Counted from the stretch's first letter, positions 46,088-54,428 are shown. The stretch is 64,000 nucleotides of DNA from Hoeflea sp. 108 (GCF_000372965.1 NZ_KB890024.1:4118304-4182303); one strand, 5' to 3'. The notes: generated by a model from the letters alone, not told the origin. Numbers and translations are program-made.

Positions 46088-46114
46088 ATCGAAACTATAG
46101 CTACAGGGTATTGG
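46088..46114 (+). promoter_or_regulatory. 27-bp promoter element, copy 3 (sulfite-oxidase operon)
   Basis: Begins ATCGAAACTATAG and ends GGTATTGG; ATAGTC follows 23 bp later at 46137. It lies about 200 bp before the operon start at 46319. The rest of the 605-bp gap 45714-46318 shows no gene. Confidence 0.62.
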
Positions 46115-46318
46115 GAAATCATACTGGACTGACGCTATAGTCTTCACGCATAACCACGACTCAAAATGGTCCAACACTTTTCTCTACGCTAATAGAGAAT
46201 CCGGTATTCTGATTTTCAGTGAATTGGCTCGTTCGGCGGTTGTGCGCGCAAAGATCTTTTACAGAATTCTGAACTGAATCCGGTTCTGGTCTGTCGTGAC
46301 AAGCAAGGGGGTTTCGCT

Positions 46319-46924
46319 ATGGTCACCAGAGGTTTCACAGGCCGCGGTCCAGGCGGCGACCAGTCCGATCGGATTCCGCCGGGTCAGCATCTCGTGGAGA
46401 ATTTCCCTGTTCTGACGGCCGGGCCAACGCCGAACGTGGAGCCCTCCGATTGGAAATTCACCGTCAAGATCGGTCCGAAGCCGGTCAAAGTGTGGAATTG
46501 GAGCGAGTTCAACGCTCTACCGAAGACCAAGGTGACCCGAGACATTCACTGCGTCACGTCCTGGTCCAAGCTGGATACCGCGTGGGAGGGCGTACTCGTA
46601 GAAGACATCCTTGCAGATGCAGGGCTCGATCGGCCCACCGATTTCGTCTTGGCGCACTGCTACGATAACTACTCGACAAACATCCCGCTGGCGGATCTTC
46701 TCTCCGGGAAAGCGATGGTCGCCCTCAACTATGCGGGCAAGCCGCTTCCCCGCGATCATGGAGGGCCGGCGCGTCTTCTGGTTCCGCACCTTTACTTCTG
46801 GAAGTCCGCCAAATGGGTGAACGCGCTGCAATTCACAACGCGTGACGAGGCCGGATTTTGGGAGCTGCGCGGCTATCACATCTACGGCGATCCGTGGCGC
46901 GAGCAACGATACACCAATGACTGA
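46319..46924 (+). CDS. Sulfite-oxidase-fold molybdopterin oxidoreductase
   Basis: A 201-residue Moco-binding protein of the SUOX fold without signal peptide or dimerisation domain (YuiH-like). Cys78 in RDIHCVTSWSKLD is the expected molybdenum ligand; WEGVLVEDIL, LPRDHGGPARLLVPHLYFWK and KWVNALQFT follow the family. It may reduce oxidised methionine or another S/N-oxide, or oxidise sulfite; the substrate is not readable. Its end overlaps the downstream flavin reductase by 8 bp, so that protein is the likely electron partner. Confidence 0.88.
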   Translation: MVTRGFTGRGPGGDQSDRIPPGQHLVENFPVLTAGPTPNVEPSDWKFTVKIGPKPVKVWNWSEFNALPKTKVTRDIHCVTSWSKLDTAWEGVLVEDILADAGLDRPTDFVLAHCYDNYSTNIPLADLLSGKAMVALNYAGKPLPRDHGGPARLLVPHLYFWKSAKWVNALQFTTRDEAGFWELRGYHIYGDPWREQRYTND

Positions 46925-47660
46925 AAACGGCGCGCAAATCGCGTGGCAGCCATGCGTAATCGACGAAATCGTCCAACAGACCCCGAGTATCAAGAGCTTC
47001 TTCCTTCGGTTGAGCAAACCGTTCGCGCACATCGCAGGGCAGCATGTCGATGTCCGGCTGACCGCGCCCGGTGGCTACAGTGCGATGCGGAGTTACTCGA
47101 TCGCGTCTTCGGCAATCTCGTCTCCGATCGTCGAGCTCGCTATCGAGCGCCTACCGGATGGCGAAGTTTCGCCGTTCTTTCACGATGTCGCAGCGATCGG
47201 CGACGAAATCGAACTTCGTGGTCCACTCGGTGGCCATTTCCTATGGCCTGAACCTGCCATAGACCCAGTGCTGTTGATCGGGGCAGGCTCGGGCCTCGTG
47301 CCGTTGATGGCAATGATCCGGCAGCGCCGCGCACTAGCCCAGGTCGTGCCGACAGCGCTGCTCCTGTCCGCACGAACCGCTGAAGACGTTCTCTTCTCAA
47401 AAGAGCTTCATTCCATCGAATGCAGCGATCCGGCATTCGCCTTGGCGCTGGCAATTACGCGCGAGAACCCGATCCGCGCATCGGACTTTGCGCGACGGAT
47501 CGACGGCGTGATGGTCCAAGAAGTTCTGGCCCGGCTTCACCGAAAGCCCACACAAGTATTCGTTTGCGGGTCCAACGGTTTCGTCAACATCGCGACCGAG
47601 GGCGCGCTGCTGGCCGGCCTGGACCCCACCATTATCAAAACCGAGCGCTACGGTGGTTAG
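46917..47660 (+). CDS. Ferredoxin-NADP reductase-like flavoprotein
   Basis: A 247-residue FNR-family flavin reductase. The FAD-binding motif MRSYSIASS is near residues 58-66, GPLGGHFLW near 102-110, the nucleotide motif LLIGAGSGLVPLMAMIR near 118-134, and VFVCGSNGFV near the end. It lacks a [2Fe-2S] domain. Overlap with the SUOX-fold gene suggests that it feeds NAD(P)H electrons to it, a soluble parallel to the MsrP-MsrQ pair (inference). Confidence 0.88.
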   Translation: MTENGAQIAWQPCVIDEIVQQTPSIKSFFLRLSKPFAHIAGQHVDVRLTAPGGYSAMRSYSIASSAISSPIVELAIERLPDGEVSPFFHDVAAIGDEIELRGPLGGHFLWPEPAIDPVLLIGAGSGLVPLMAMIRQRRALAQVVPTALLLSARTAEDVLFSKELHSIECSDPAFALALAITRENPIRASDFARRIDGVMVQEVLARLHRKPTQVFVCGSNGFVNIATEGALLAGLDPTIIKTERYGG

Positions 47661-47725
47661 CGGCCCAAGCGACTGCGCGTTCCGCCGTCGCGGAAGTGCA
47701 GCCCAGAAATAGTTTGGAGATCATA

Positions 47726-48991
47726 ATGAGCCGCTTTGCCGAACCCGTCTTCGTTGCAGCCGGCCTTCGGACCCCTTTCGGCCGCGGTGGAGGCGCGTTG
47801 GCGGCGTACGACGCCATCTCTCTGTCCGTGCCTGTCGTACAGGCGATGGCGGCGCAGGCGGAGCCCGATCTCCTCGTCTGGGGAACCGTGATCCCGAATT
47901 TGGGCTGGAGCAATATTGCTCGCGAAACCTGGCTTGATGCCAAGCTCAATCCGGCTGTTCCGGCGTTCTCCGTCGTCCTGGCATGCTCGACCAGCATGAC
48001 GGCGACCTTCGCTGCGGCAGGGATGCTGGGCGGAGGAACCCACCTCACCATGGTCGGCGGGTCCGAAGTCATGAGCCGGCCGTCAATCGCCCTGACGGCC
48101 GATGCATCGAAGCGGCTCACCGACCTCTTTGCGCAGGATGCGACCGCCGCGCTTGCCGCCCTCCAGTCTCTGACGCCACGAGACTACGTGCTCCCCACAA
48201 AGGGCTGGGCCAACCGGATCACCGGAAGGACGATGGGTGATCATATGGAGGAGACCGCCAAGGCTTGGCGGGTCTCGCGCGTCGCGCAGGATGATTGGGC
48301 GCTCAAGAGCCACCAGCGGGCAGTCGCTGGTTGGGAACGTGGCTTCTTCGACGATCTGGTGATTTCGCTGCCTGAGCTGGCGCGCGATGCGAACCCGCGC
48401 GCCGATACGTCGCCCGAACGGCTGGCCGCACTCAAGCCCGCCTTCGATCGCGACAGCGGGAGGGGAACCCTGACCGCCGGCAACAGCTCACCGATTACGG
48501 ATGGAGCCGCCGGGTGTTGGGTCGCTACCGAAGCCGGTGTGGCGAGACTCCCGGCGGGCACCCCCTACGCGCGGCTCGTCGATTACGAGATCTCTGCCGT
48601 CGATCTCCACACTGAGGGCCTGCTGATGGCGCCCTCCTATGGCATTCCGCGCCTGCTCGCGCGGCATCAACTCAGCTTCTCCGACATCGCACTCTGGGAA
48701 ATCCACGAAGCCTTCGCAGCCCAGGTCCTGGCGAACGTCGCGGCCATCACCGATCGGGAGTGGGTGCGCGCGACAGCCGGTGTCCAGGCGGCTATGGGCG
48801 ATTTCAACTGGGACCGCGTCAATCCCAATGGAGGCTCGGTCGCCCTAGGTCATCCGTTCGGCGCTACAGGCGCGCGCGACCTCAGCCAGGCGGTGAAGGA
48901 ACTTTGGGCCATGCCGCCCGGATCGCGGGCAATCGTCAGCATCTGCGCCGACGGCGGTCAAGGCACAGTCGCCCTCCTCGAACGCGGCTGA
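47726..48991 (+). CDS. Thiolase / acetyl-CoA acetyltransferase-like
   Basis: A 421-residue thiolase. Nucleophile Cys87 is in VVLACSTSMT; EIHEAFAAQVL supplies the histidine region; NPNGGSVALGHPFGATG is the C-terminal loop. The usual second catalytic cysteine motif appears as CADGGQG near 409. It would condense or cleave acyl-CoA. It is the third gene of the sulfite-oxidase unit, 65 bp after the reductase, with no beta-oxidation partner nearby, so its link to stress is unclear. Confidence 0.88.
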   Translation: MSRFAEPVFVAAGLRTPFGRGGGALAAYDAISLSVPVVQAMAAQAEPDLLVWGTVIPNLGWSNIARETWLDAKLNPAVPAFSVVLACSTSMTATFAAAGMLGGGTHLTMVGGSEVMSRPSIALTADASKRLTDLFAQDATAALAALQSLTPRDYVLPTKGWANRITGRTMGDHMEETAKAWRVSRVAQDDWALKSHQRAVAGWERGFFDDLVISLPELARDANPRADTSPERLAALKPAFDRDSGRGTLTAGNSSPITDGAAGCWVATEAGVARLPAGTPYARLVDYEISAVDLHTEGLLMAPSYGIPRLLARHQLSFSDIALWEIHEAFAAQVLANVAAITDREWVRATAGVQAAMGDFNWDRVNPNGGSVALGHPFGATGARDLSQAVKELWAMPPGSRAIVSICADGGQGTVALLERG

Positions 48992-49042
48992 CCGCGACGT
49001 TCGCCATGACAGCGATCCGCTTCCAACTGTCGGAGACGCGAT

Positions 49043-49316
49043 ATGACAACTGATGTGCTGCTGTACACCACGAACTGGTGCCGTTCTGCCGCCGGGCGAA
49101 GACGCTCCTCAAGGAGAAGGGCGTGCAATGGAAGGAACTCGATATAGAGGCAAATCCGGTTCACCGGCAGGCCATGACGGAAGCGTCGCGGGTCGAAGCT
49201 CCGTGCCGCAGATCTTCATCAACGGCACGCATGTCGGTGGCTCCGATGAGCTTTTCGCGCTCGATGTCAGAGGCGAGCTCGACAAACTTCTCGGGCGCAC
49301 GCCGCCTGCCACCTGA
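49043..49316 (+). pseudogene. Glutaredoxin broken by two frameshifts
   Basis: From ATG 49043 the frame reads MTTDVLLYTTNWC, then shifts: PFCRRAKTLLKEKGVQWKEL and DIEANPVHRQ lie in a second frame and SVPQIFINGTHVGGSDELFA in a third, ending at 49316. Joined, they give a normal glutaredoxin of about 90 residues with a CPFC active site, PQIFI cis-proline and GGSDEL glutathione motif. Single missing bases near 49081 (a CC where CCC is expected) and near 49190 explain both breaks. Either a young pseudogene or base-calling error. Confidence 0.8.
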
Positions 49317-49384
49317 GGGGGTGCGGCTTTGGCCAGACAGCCCACGAACCCCGTGCCGGTTGATGAATACGAAAGGAGAGTCAG

Positions 49385-49666
49385 TTGGTCTCAGCTATCT
49401 GGAAAGACACCACCATCGCCACAAGCGACGAGACAGTCGTCGTCGAGGGAAACCACTACTTCCCACCTTCGGCAGTCGATTTCGGCCTGCTCGAGATGAG
49501 CCCCCACACGTCTGTCTGTCCGATCAAGGGCGCCGCGCGCTACTTCCATGTGCGTGTGGGAGACGCGCTCAACGTGAACGCAGCCTGGACCTATCCAGAT
49601 CCGACGCCAGGCGCCGAGGGCATCCGGGATCATATCGCCTTCTGGAAAGGCGTGGAGGTTGCGTAG
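49385..49666 (+). CDS. DUF427 family protein
   Basis: A 93-residue DUF427 protein: AIWKDTTIATSDETVVVEGN, YFP, and the TSVCPIKGAARYFHV motif with conserved Cys-Pro, Lys and Ala. Family members are small beta barrels of unknown activity. It begins at TTG 49385 after AAAGGAGAG. Such genes often accompany glutaredoxin or redox genes. Confidence 0.88.
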   Translation: MVSAIWKDTTIATSDETVVVEGNHYFPPSAVDFGLLEMSPHTSVCPIKGAARYFHVRVGDALNVNAAWTYPDPTPGAEGIRDHIAFWKGVEVA

Positions 49667-49836
49667 CAGGCGGACAGGTGGCGGCCTCAGCGCCATGTGC
49701 AAGCGCCCGCGGGACGGCTTTTCCGCCCATCCCAGGCCGCGTCAGCTACAGGGCTCCGCCCCGGACCTTCTCCGCGGACTGGCGCCGAGGGCCTCGGACC
49801 CTTGGGCTTCTGTCGAATCAAGACGACTGGATTGAG

Positions 49837-50103
49837 ATGGAGCATGCCGAGTTCGATGCCGCCTTCGCGCAGCTTCCCGAGGGATACAGCGAAGGCGCCT
49901 ACGAAGGCCGGCGTTTCGGCGTGACTGTCCGGCGATCCGGTGACGGACGTCGCAACAGCCTGTTCGCCAGGGAGTTGGCCGGGACCGACATTGTCAGCTT
50001 CAACCTCTATCGCGTTACATCAGATAGAACATTGCTGAAGCCGTGCGAGATGTCCGCCGAAAAGGTCGTCGCGTTCGTGCTGGATTTCCGACCGGCCCCC
50101 TGA
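49837..50103 (+). CDS. Small conserved hypothetical protein
   Basis: An 88-residue protein from ATG 49837: EFDAAFAQLPEGYSEGAYEG, RRFGVTVRRSGDGRRNSLFA and a C-terminal FVLDFRPA. It looks like one compact alpha-beta domain. I have no firm family name; similar small proteins occur near methionine-sulfoxide reductase genes. The 170 bp before it hold no gene, and no strong ribosome-binding site was found. Confidence 0.6.
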   Translation: MEHAEFDAAFAQLPEGYSEGAYEGRRFGVTVRRSGDGRRNSLFARELAGTDIVSFNLYRVTSDRTLLKPCEMSAEKVVAFVLDFRPAP

Positions 50104-50180
50104 CGGGCAGGTGGAGGTCCCGGCCGACCGGTCCGCCTGCGACGCCCGGCCCCCCAAGACTGCGCATGTCGCTCAAAGGT

Positions 50181-50207
50181 ATCGAAACTATAGCCACCGG
50201 CCATTGG
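50181..50207 (+). promoter_or_regulatory. 27-bp promoter element, copy 4 (dps)
   Basis: Begins ATCGAAACTATAGCC and ends GGCCATTGG, about 95 bp before the dps start. The downstream ATAGTC seen with the other three copies is replaced by CTATAC at 50234. Confidence 0.6.
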
Positions 50208-50301
50208 ACTTCGTCTGGCAATGAATTCATCTTCTATACATCGCCATCCGTGGGGGAATCGGTGCTGGATCCCGTGTAGCCAGATTGAGAAAGTCTAAGC
50301 G

Positions 50302-50796
50302 ATGACGAACAACAATGCCTCCGCCCTTCCGACACCTTCTGATCTTGACGAATGCGCGGCGATGACTGTCGCCGACGCTCTGAAGATCATTCTGGCGAAC
50401 AGCTACGCGATTTACCTGAAGACAAAAAATTTCCACTGGCACGTCTCCGGACCCTACTTCAGGGACTATCACCTGCTTCTTGATGAGCAGGCCGCAGAGA
50501 TCCTCGCCGTCACCGATGCGATCGCCGAGCGCGCCCGAAAGACGGGCAACACCACCATTCGGTCGATCGGCGATATCGCGCGCCACCAGACCATCAAGGA
50601 CAATGATGCTGAGTTCGTGACGCCGCAGGACATGCTGGGCGAACTCCGCGCCGACAATCTCCACATGGTCGAGTCGTTTCGCCGCGCAAAGGATGTCGCG
50701 GACAAGGCGAAGGATAATGCGACGTCCGGCCTGATCGATGCCTGGACGGACGAGGCTGAGCGCCGTGCGTGGTTCCTCTTCGAAATCAGCCGCTAG
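50302..50796 (+). CDS. dps: Dps-family ferritin-like DNA-protection protein
   Basis: A 164-residue Dps. The ferroxidase/helix-A-B motif KNFHWHVSGPYFRDYHLLLDE is near residues 43-63, and the four-helix bundle continues to the end. It oxidises Fe2+ with peroxide, stores iron and shields DNA. It heads the last stress transcription unit; the third msrA lies 53 bp downstream. Confidence 0.92.
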   Translation: MTNNNASALPTPSDLDECAAMTVADALKIILANSYAIYLKTKNFHWHVSGPYFRDYHLLLDEQAAEILAVTDAIAERARKTGNTTIRSIGDIARHQTIKDNDAEFVTPQDMLGELRADNLHMVESFRRAKDVADKAKDNATSGLIDAWTDEAERRAWFLFEISR

Positions 50797-50849
50797 CGCT
50801 TCGCCGGGCAAACCTACGTCAGGAATGACGCCTGGGCGTGGAGGTGATG

Positions 50850-51380
50850 ATGGCGAAGGCCGGCTTTGGAGGGGGATGCCATTGGTGCACAGAAGGCGTG
50901 TTCCAGGCGTTGCGCGGCGTCGCCCAGGTCGACCAGGGCTTTGTCCAGTCGGACGCGCCGGCAGATACCTGGTCAGAAGGGGTGATCGTCACCTTCGATC
51001 CATCGGTTATTCCGTTGGCGACGCTGTCCGAGGTGCATCTCAGAACGCATTCCGCTGCCAGGGCCCGCTCGCCTCGCAGCAAGTACCGCAGCGCGATCTA
51101 CATCTTTGAAGAGAGCCAGCGGCCGGAGGCCGAACAGGCGATCGTCCGCTTCGCCGGCGCGTCTGCCAAGGCGGTGCACACCCTGGTCCTCCCGTTTAAA
51201 GGTTTCAGAGCGTCGGACGAGCGTTACCAAAACTACTATCGAACCGACCCGAGCAGGCCCTTCTGCCGCCGCTACATCGATCCCAAGCTGGATCATATCC
51301 GACGGCACTTTTCGGAACTGGCGCTCCCTGAAGCGAACCCGACTGTCCGGCAAGTCATCGATAGCGGTGATGGTTCGTAG
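50850..51380 (+). CDS. msrA: MsrA-like methionine sulfoxide reductase (copy 3, divergent)
   Basis: A 176-residue MsrA-family protein with catalytic motif FGGGCHWCTEGVFQ (Cys10, with Cys13 near by) and YRSAIYIFEESQ, but lacking the usual GGCFW phenylalanine and the C-terminal GGY-HF block. It is more distant from copies 1 and 2 and may prefer another substrate or use Cys13 for recycling. The best start is ATG 50850, 5 bp after GGAGG; ATG 50847 and GTG 50838 are alternatives. Confidence 0.82.
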   Translation: MAKAGFGGGCHWCTEGVFQALRGVAQVDQGFVQSDAPADTWSEGVIVTFDPSVIPLATLSEVHLRTHSAARARSPRSKYRSAIYIFEESQRPEAEQAIVRFAGASAKAVHTLVLPFKGFRASDERYQNYYRTDPSRPFCRRYIDPKLDHIRRHFSELALPEANPTVRQVIDSGDGS

Positions 51381-51385
51381 TTCTA

Positions 51386-51541
51386 ATGCGGCTCCGCGCT
51401 GAAGCATTCGACGAGTTCGCGCGCAATGAGACCTTGATTGCCATGCTCCATACGGCGTTCCCCGGAATCGGCCATGTCCGCCGCAACCCTGTCGGATACG
51501 CCTGGGTTGCTCTCAACTACACCAACCGCGACCCCAACTGA
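51386..51541 (+). CDS. Small unknown ORF after msrA
   Basis: A 51-residue frame from ATG 51386, 5 bp after the msrA stop: RLRAEAFDEFARNETLIAML followed by GHVRRNPVGYAWVALNYTNR. It is of balanced composition and short spacing, which favours translation, but I recognise no family. It could also be a truncated remnant at the edge of the stress island. Confidence 0.4.
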   Translation: MRLRAEAFDEFARNETLIAMLHTAFPGIGHVRRNPVGYAWVALNYTNRDPN

Positions 51542-51603
51542 TCATCGACAGCGCGGTGCGCCTATTCGGCCCATCTTCGGACTGACGGTCGGCAGCGTTC
51601 CGG

Positions 51604-51834
51604 TTAAGCGGCTCGCCGCGGAACAGCGCGGTAACGCCCGTAGCCAACCTTGATCAACAGTCCTTCCTCGCACATCCTTGTTAAGTAGCACCGAGGAATG
51701 CCGACCTCCGTCAAATCACGGGTGCGGACTTCGCCTAGCTTCTCCGCCAACATCACTGCGCGCTCTCGGAGATTCGGCATCGGCCCGCCGGCAGCGACAA
51801 TCCTTTCTGCTCTCAGTCGATCACGCTTGCGCAT
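51604..51834 (-). CDS. AbiEi-like small DNA-binding protein (copy 1)
   Basis: A 76-residue protein: MPNLRERAVMLAEKLGEVRT, RDLTEVGIPRCYLTRMCEEG, LLIKVGYGRYRA. This is the winged-helix pattern of AbiEi-type antitoxin N-terminal domains. It lacks the catalytic or toxin-linked part, and no AbiEii toxin is nearby. It is paralogous to the protein at 57156; even the DNA upstream of both starts encodes matching LAGV-E-AN sequence. ATG 51834 is the first possible start. Confidence 0.6.
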   Translation of the reverse strand: MRKRDRLRAERIVAAGGPMPNLRERAVMLAEKLGEVRTRDLTEVGIPRCYLTRMCEEGLLIKVGYGRYRAVPRRAA

Positions 51835-52376
51835 CTTGACGGCGGGCCTTTGGATATGATTGAGGGGAATCGGTAGATCGAAGTTCGCATTTTCACCGAC
51901 TCCGGCGAGCCACGCTTTTTCCTACGCCATGGCGCGATACTGTGCGCTGGCGTGCGATGTTTCCCTACGCTACGATCCGGTGCGATCCTGTTGGCTTGGC
52001 CAGCGCAGGGCCGCAAGAGCGATCAAAGGCAGGCGTAGAATAGCGTTACGTACCGAGCTCGCCCACCCCTTCAGCGCGCCCGTCGCATAATCGGTGGCCA
52101 TGGCGTGGAAAGACAGGCGATCGGCGGCGCATTTCGGCTTCGCGCCAGCAGCGGTCATTACCGACTTGGCTGAAAGGCGACATTCCGCTCTTCACACAGA
52201 CTCCCGCTTTCAGTCGAACACCGTAGGCCTTGTCGGCGGGATCGCGGATCGCTGCTGCCCTCTCAGCGATACCGACCGCGGCAGGCGCAGGCCGACATGA
52301 ACGTGATGCCGGCGCGGGCGAGAACGGCGAAGACCTCGTAGGCATGGGCGGTGTGGTCGGGCAGAGGCAGTCTGCC
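51835..52376. other. Gene-poor junction
   Basis: No convincing gene. The right part (about 52290-52380) read on the minus strand gives LPLPDHTAHAYEVFAVLARA, a short tail of some enzyme, probably a remnant. The left part (51840-51930) mirrors the region upstream of the AbiEi-like gene at 57156. This looks like a patch of degraded insertions marking the end of the stress cargo. Confidence 0.4.
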
Positions 52377-53030
52377 CTATCTCGGTGGGAGCGGTGTCGC
52401 CTTGGCAAGGTTCGCAATCAGCGCGGGACGCGTTTGATGGTCGTGCGCGTGCCATGCGGGCTGACCCGGAGCGCTCCGCCAGGACTCGCTAAGCGGGCTG
52501 TTGTCCGCCGTGTCGAAGCCGAACTGGTCGTACAGTCGCGTGACCAGCGCCACCGCTTCGGGATAGTCGCTCGACACCGACAGCGCGTGCCGCCCCGGCG
52601 TGCCAGCGGGCCGCGCCGACAGCAACAGGCGCGGTGCCTGGATATGCGTGAACGCCTTCGCGACCTTGGACGTTGGCAGCTGGTCCTGCCGCAGTTCGTG
52701 TTCGGTCTTCGCGCCGGTATCGACGAGGGCATAGCGCCCGTCGCGCCACGGCATATAGTTGTTGGTGTCGAGCACGATCTTGTTCGCCAGTTGCGCCACG
52801 GGCATGTCGTTGACCAGCTTGAGCGGGACCGCGATCACGACGAATTCTCCCGCCTCCGCCGCACCGGCAGCGGTCGCGGCGCGGGCAGGCGGCCCGAGCT
52901 CCGCGACCAGCCCGGCCAGGGTTTCGGGCCCCCGCGAGTTGGCGATGACAACCCGATAGCCGTTGGCGATGGCGGCGCGGGCAATCTGGCTGCCGACCTC
53001 GCCCGCGCCGATGATGCCGATGGTGGTCAT
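52377..53030 (-). CDS. F420-dependent-type NADP oxidoreductase
   Basis: A 217-residue protein with a Rossmann start TTIGIIGAGEVGSQIARAAI and VVIANSRGPETLAGL (NADP-binding), matching the coenzyme-F420-dependent NADP oxidoreductase family. In bacteria without F420 these are NADP-dependent enzymes of unknown substrate. ATG 53030 is used; the upstream in-frame start would overlap the bdcA stop. It lies 19 bp after bdcA on the same strand and is probably cotranscribed. Confidence 0.85.
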   Translation of the reverse strand: MTTIGIIGAGEVGSQIARAAIANGYRVVIANSRGPETLAGLVAELGPPARAATAAGAAEAGEFVVIAVPLKLVNDMPVAQLANKIVLDTNNYMPWRDGRYALVDTGAKTEHELRQDQLPTSKVAKAFTHIQAPRLLLSARPAGTPGRHALSVSSDYPEAVALVTRLYDQFGFDTADNSPLSESWRSAPGQPAWHAHDHQTRPALIANLAKATPLPPR

Positions 53031-53049
53031 CGGCGCGGGCGAGGTCGGA

Positions 53050-53763
53050 TCAGGCACCGAACGCGCCGTCGATGGTGTGCATGGCGCCCGTAACGAACCC
53101 CGCCTCCGGGCCGGCGAGGTACGCCACCATGCCCGCGACTTCCTCTGGCCGGCCGTGGCGCTTGATCGCCATGAAGCTGTGCAGCAGCTCCTTCATCGGT
53201 CCGTCCGCCGGATTGGCGTCGGTGTCGATCGGGCCGGGCTGCACCACATTAATCGTGATCCCGCGGGACCCGAAGTCGCGTGCCAGCCCGCGCGCCATCC
53301 CTTGCAGCGCAGACTTGCTGAGCGCGTAGGAGGACATGCCTGGAACGGGCATCCGGTCGCCGTTCACCGATCCGATGACGATGATCCGGCCACCCTGGGG
53401 CATCTGGCGCGCGGCCTCGACCGAGGCATGATAGGGCGCGTGGATATTGATCCGGAACAGCCGGTCGATTGCGTCCGGATCCTGCTCCAGAGAATCGCCG
53501 AAAACACCGATTCCGGCATTGACGACCAGCACGTCGAGCGCGCCACTGTCCTTCACGCGCGCGATCACCGCGTCGCGATCCGCGCTGTCCGTCTCGACAG
53601 CGGTGCTGCCCGTTTCGGCCGCCAGCGCGTGGGCCGCGTCAGGCGAACCGGAATAGGTAAAGGTCACCTTCGCGCCATCTGCCACAAAACGCCGAACGAT
53701 CGCCGCGCCGATCCCCCGACTGCCACCCAGCACGAGAACGGATTTCGCCTCAAACACACCCAT
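53050..53763 (-). CDS. bdcA: BdcA-like short-chain dehydrogenase
   Basis: A 237-residue SDR. NADP motif LVLGGSRGIGAAIVRRFV is near residues 8-25, NAGIGVFGDS near 80, the catalytic SVNGDRMPVPGMSSYALSKS gives Ser-x-Tyr-x3-Lys, and VVQPGPIDTDANPADGPM follows. The match to E. coli BdcA (a c-di-GMP-binding SDR that affects biofilm dispersal) is strong along the whole length. ATG 53763 follows AAGGAAAG. It diverges from a BdcR-like TetR gene, as in E. coli. Confidence 0.88.
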   Translation of the reverse strand: MGVFEAKSVLVLGGSRGIGAAIVRRFVADGAKVTFTYSGSPDAAHALAAETGSTAVETDSADRDAVIARVKDSGALDVLVVNAGIGVFGDSLEQDPDAIDRLFRINIHAPYHASVEAARQMPQGGRIIVIGSVNGDRMPVPGMSSYALSKSALQGMARGLARDFGSRGITINVVQPGPIDTDANPADGPMKELLHSFMAIKRHGRPEEVAGMVAYLAGPEAGFVTGAMHTIDGAFGA

Positions 53764-53834
53764 CGGACTTTCCTTGATCAATAACTTACGACTCGCTACA
53801 TAAACGACTTGAAACACCCGTCAAGGTATTTGTA

Positions 53835-54428
53835 GTGGTTCATACAAAATTATCCCGCGCACGCGGCAGACCGCGCCTGTTCGACCCGGACGAAGCGGTC
53901 GCGACCGCCCAGCGGCTGTTCCATTCGCGTGGCTATGATGCCGTCAGCATCGCGCACCTGACTCAGGCGATCGGGATAAACCCGCCCAGCTTCTATGCGG
54001 CCTTCGGCAGCAAGGCCGAGCTCTACAGCCGCATTCTCGATCGCTATGCCGGTACCGGCGCGATCCCGCTGTTCGATCTGCTGAACGCCGATCGCCCGGT
54101 CGCGGAATGCCTCGTCGCGGTGCTGGAAGCGGCGGCGCGGCGCTATGCCGCCGATCCGGACGCGGCGGGGTGCCTCGTTATCGAGGGTGTGCGCTGCACC
54201 GACCGCGAGGCACGCGAGGCGGCCGGAACGTTCCTTGCGGCGGCGGAGGAGGCGATCCATCGCTTCGTCGCCGCGCGCCATCCCGAACAGGCCGAGCGCG
54301 TGACCGACTATATGAGCACCGTCATGGCCGGCCTGTCCGCCAGCGCTCGCAACGGGCACGATCTCGATCGCCTGCTCGCCGCCGCCCGGCTCGCCGGGGC
54401 TGGTCTTGAGCAGGTGGTTCGCGGCTAA
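53835..54428 (+). CDS. bdcR: BdcR-like TetR-family repressor
   Basis: A 197-residue TetR regulator with helix-turn-helix at about residues 18-60 (FHSRGYDAVSIAHLTQAIGI, NPPSFYAAFGSKAELYSRIL). The pattern NPPSFYAAFGSK and later RPVAECLVAVLEAAARRYA match E. coli BdcR. It starts at GTG 53835, 71 bp from divergent bdcA; the shared gap is its likely operator. GTG is not preceded by a strong ribosome-binding site. Confidence 0.88.
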   Translation: MVHTKLSRARGRPRLFDPDEAVATAQRLFHSRGYDAVSIAHLTQAIGINPPSFYAAFGSKAELYSRILDRYAGTGAIPLFDLLNADRPVAECLVAVLEAAARRYAADPDAAGCLVIEGVRCTDREAREAAGTFLAAAEEAIHRFVAARHPEQAERVTDYMSTVMAGLSASARNGHDLDRLLAAARLAGAGLEQVVRG

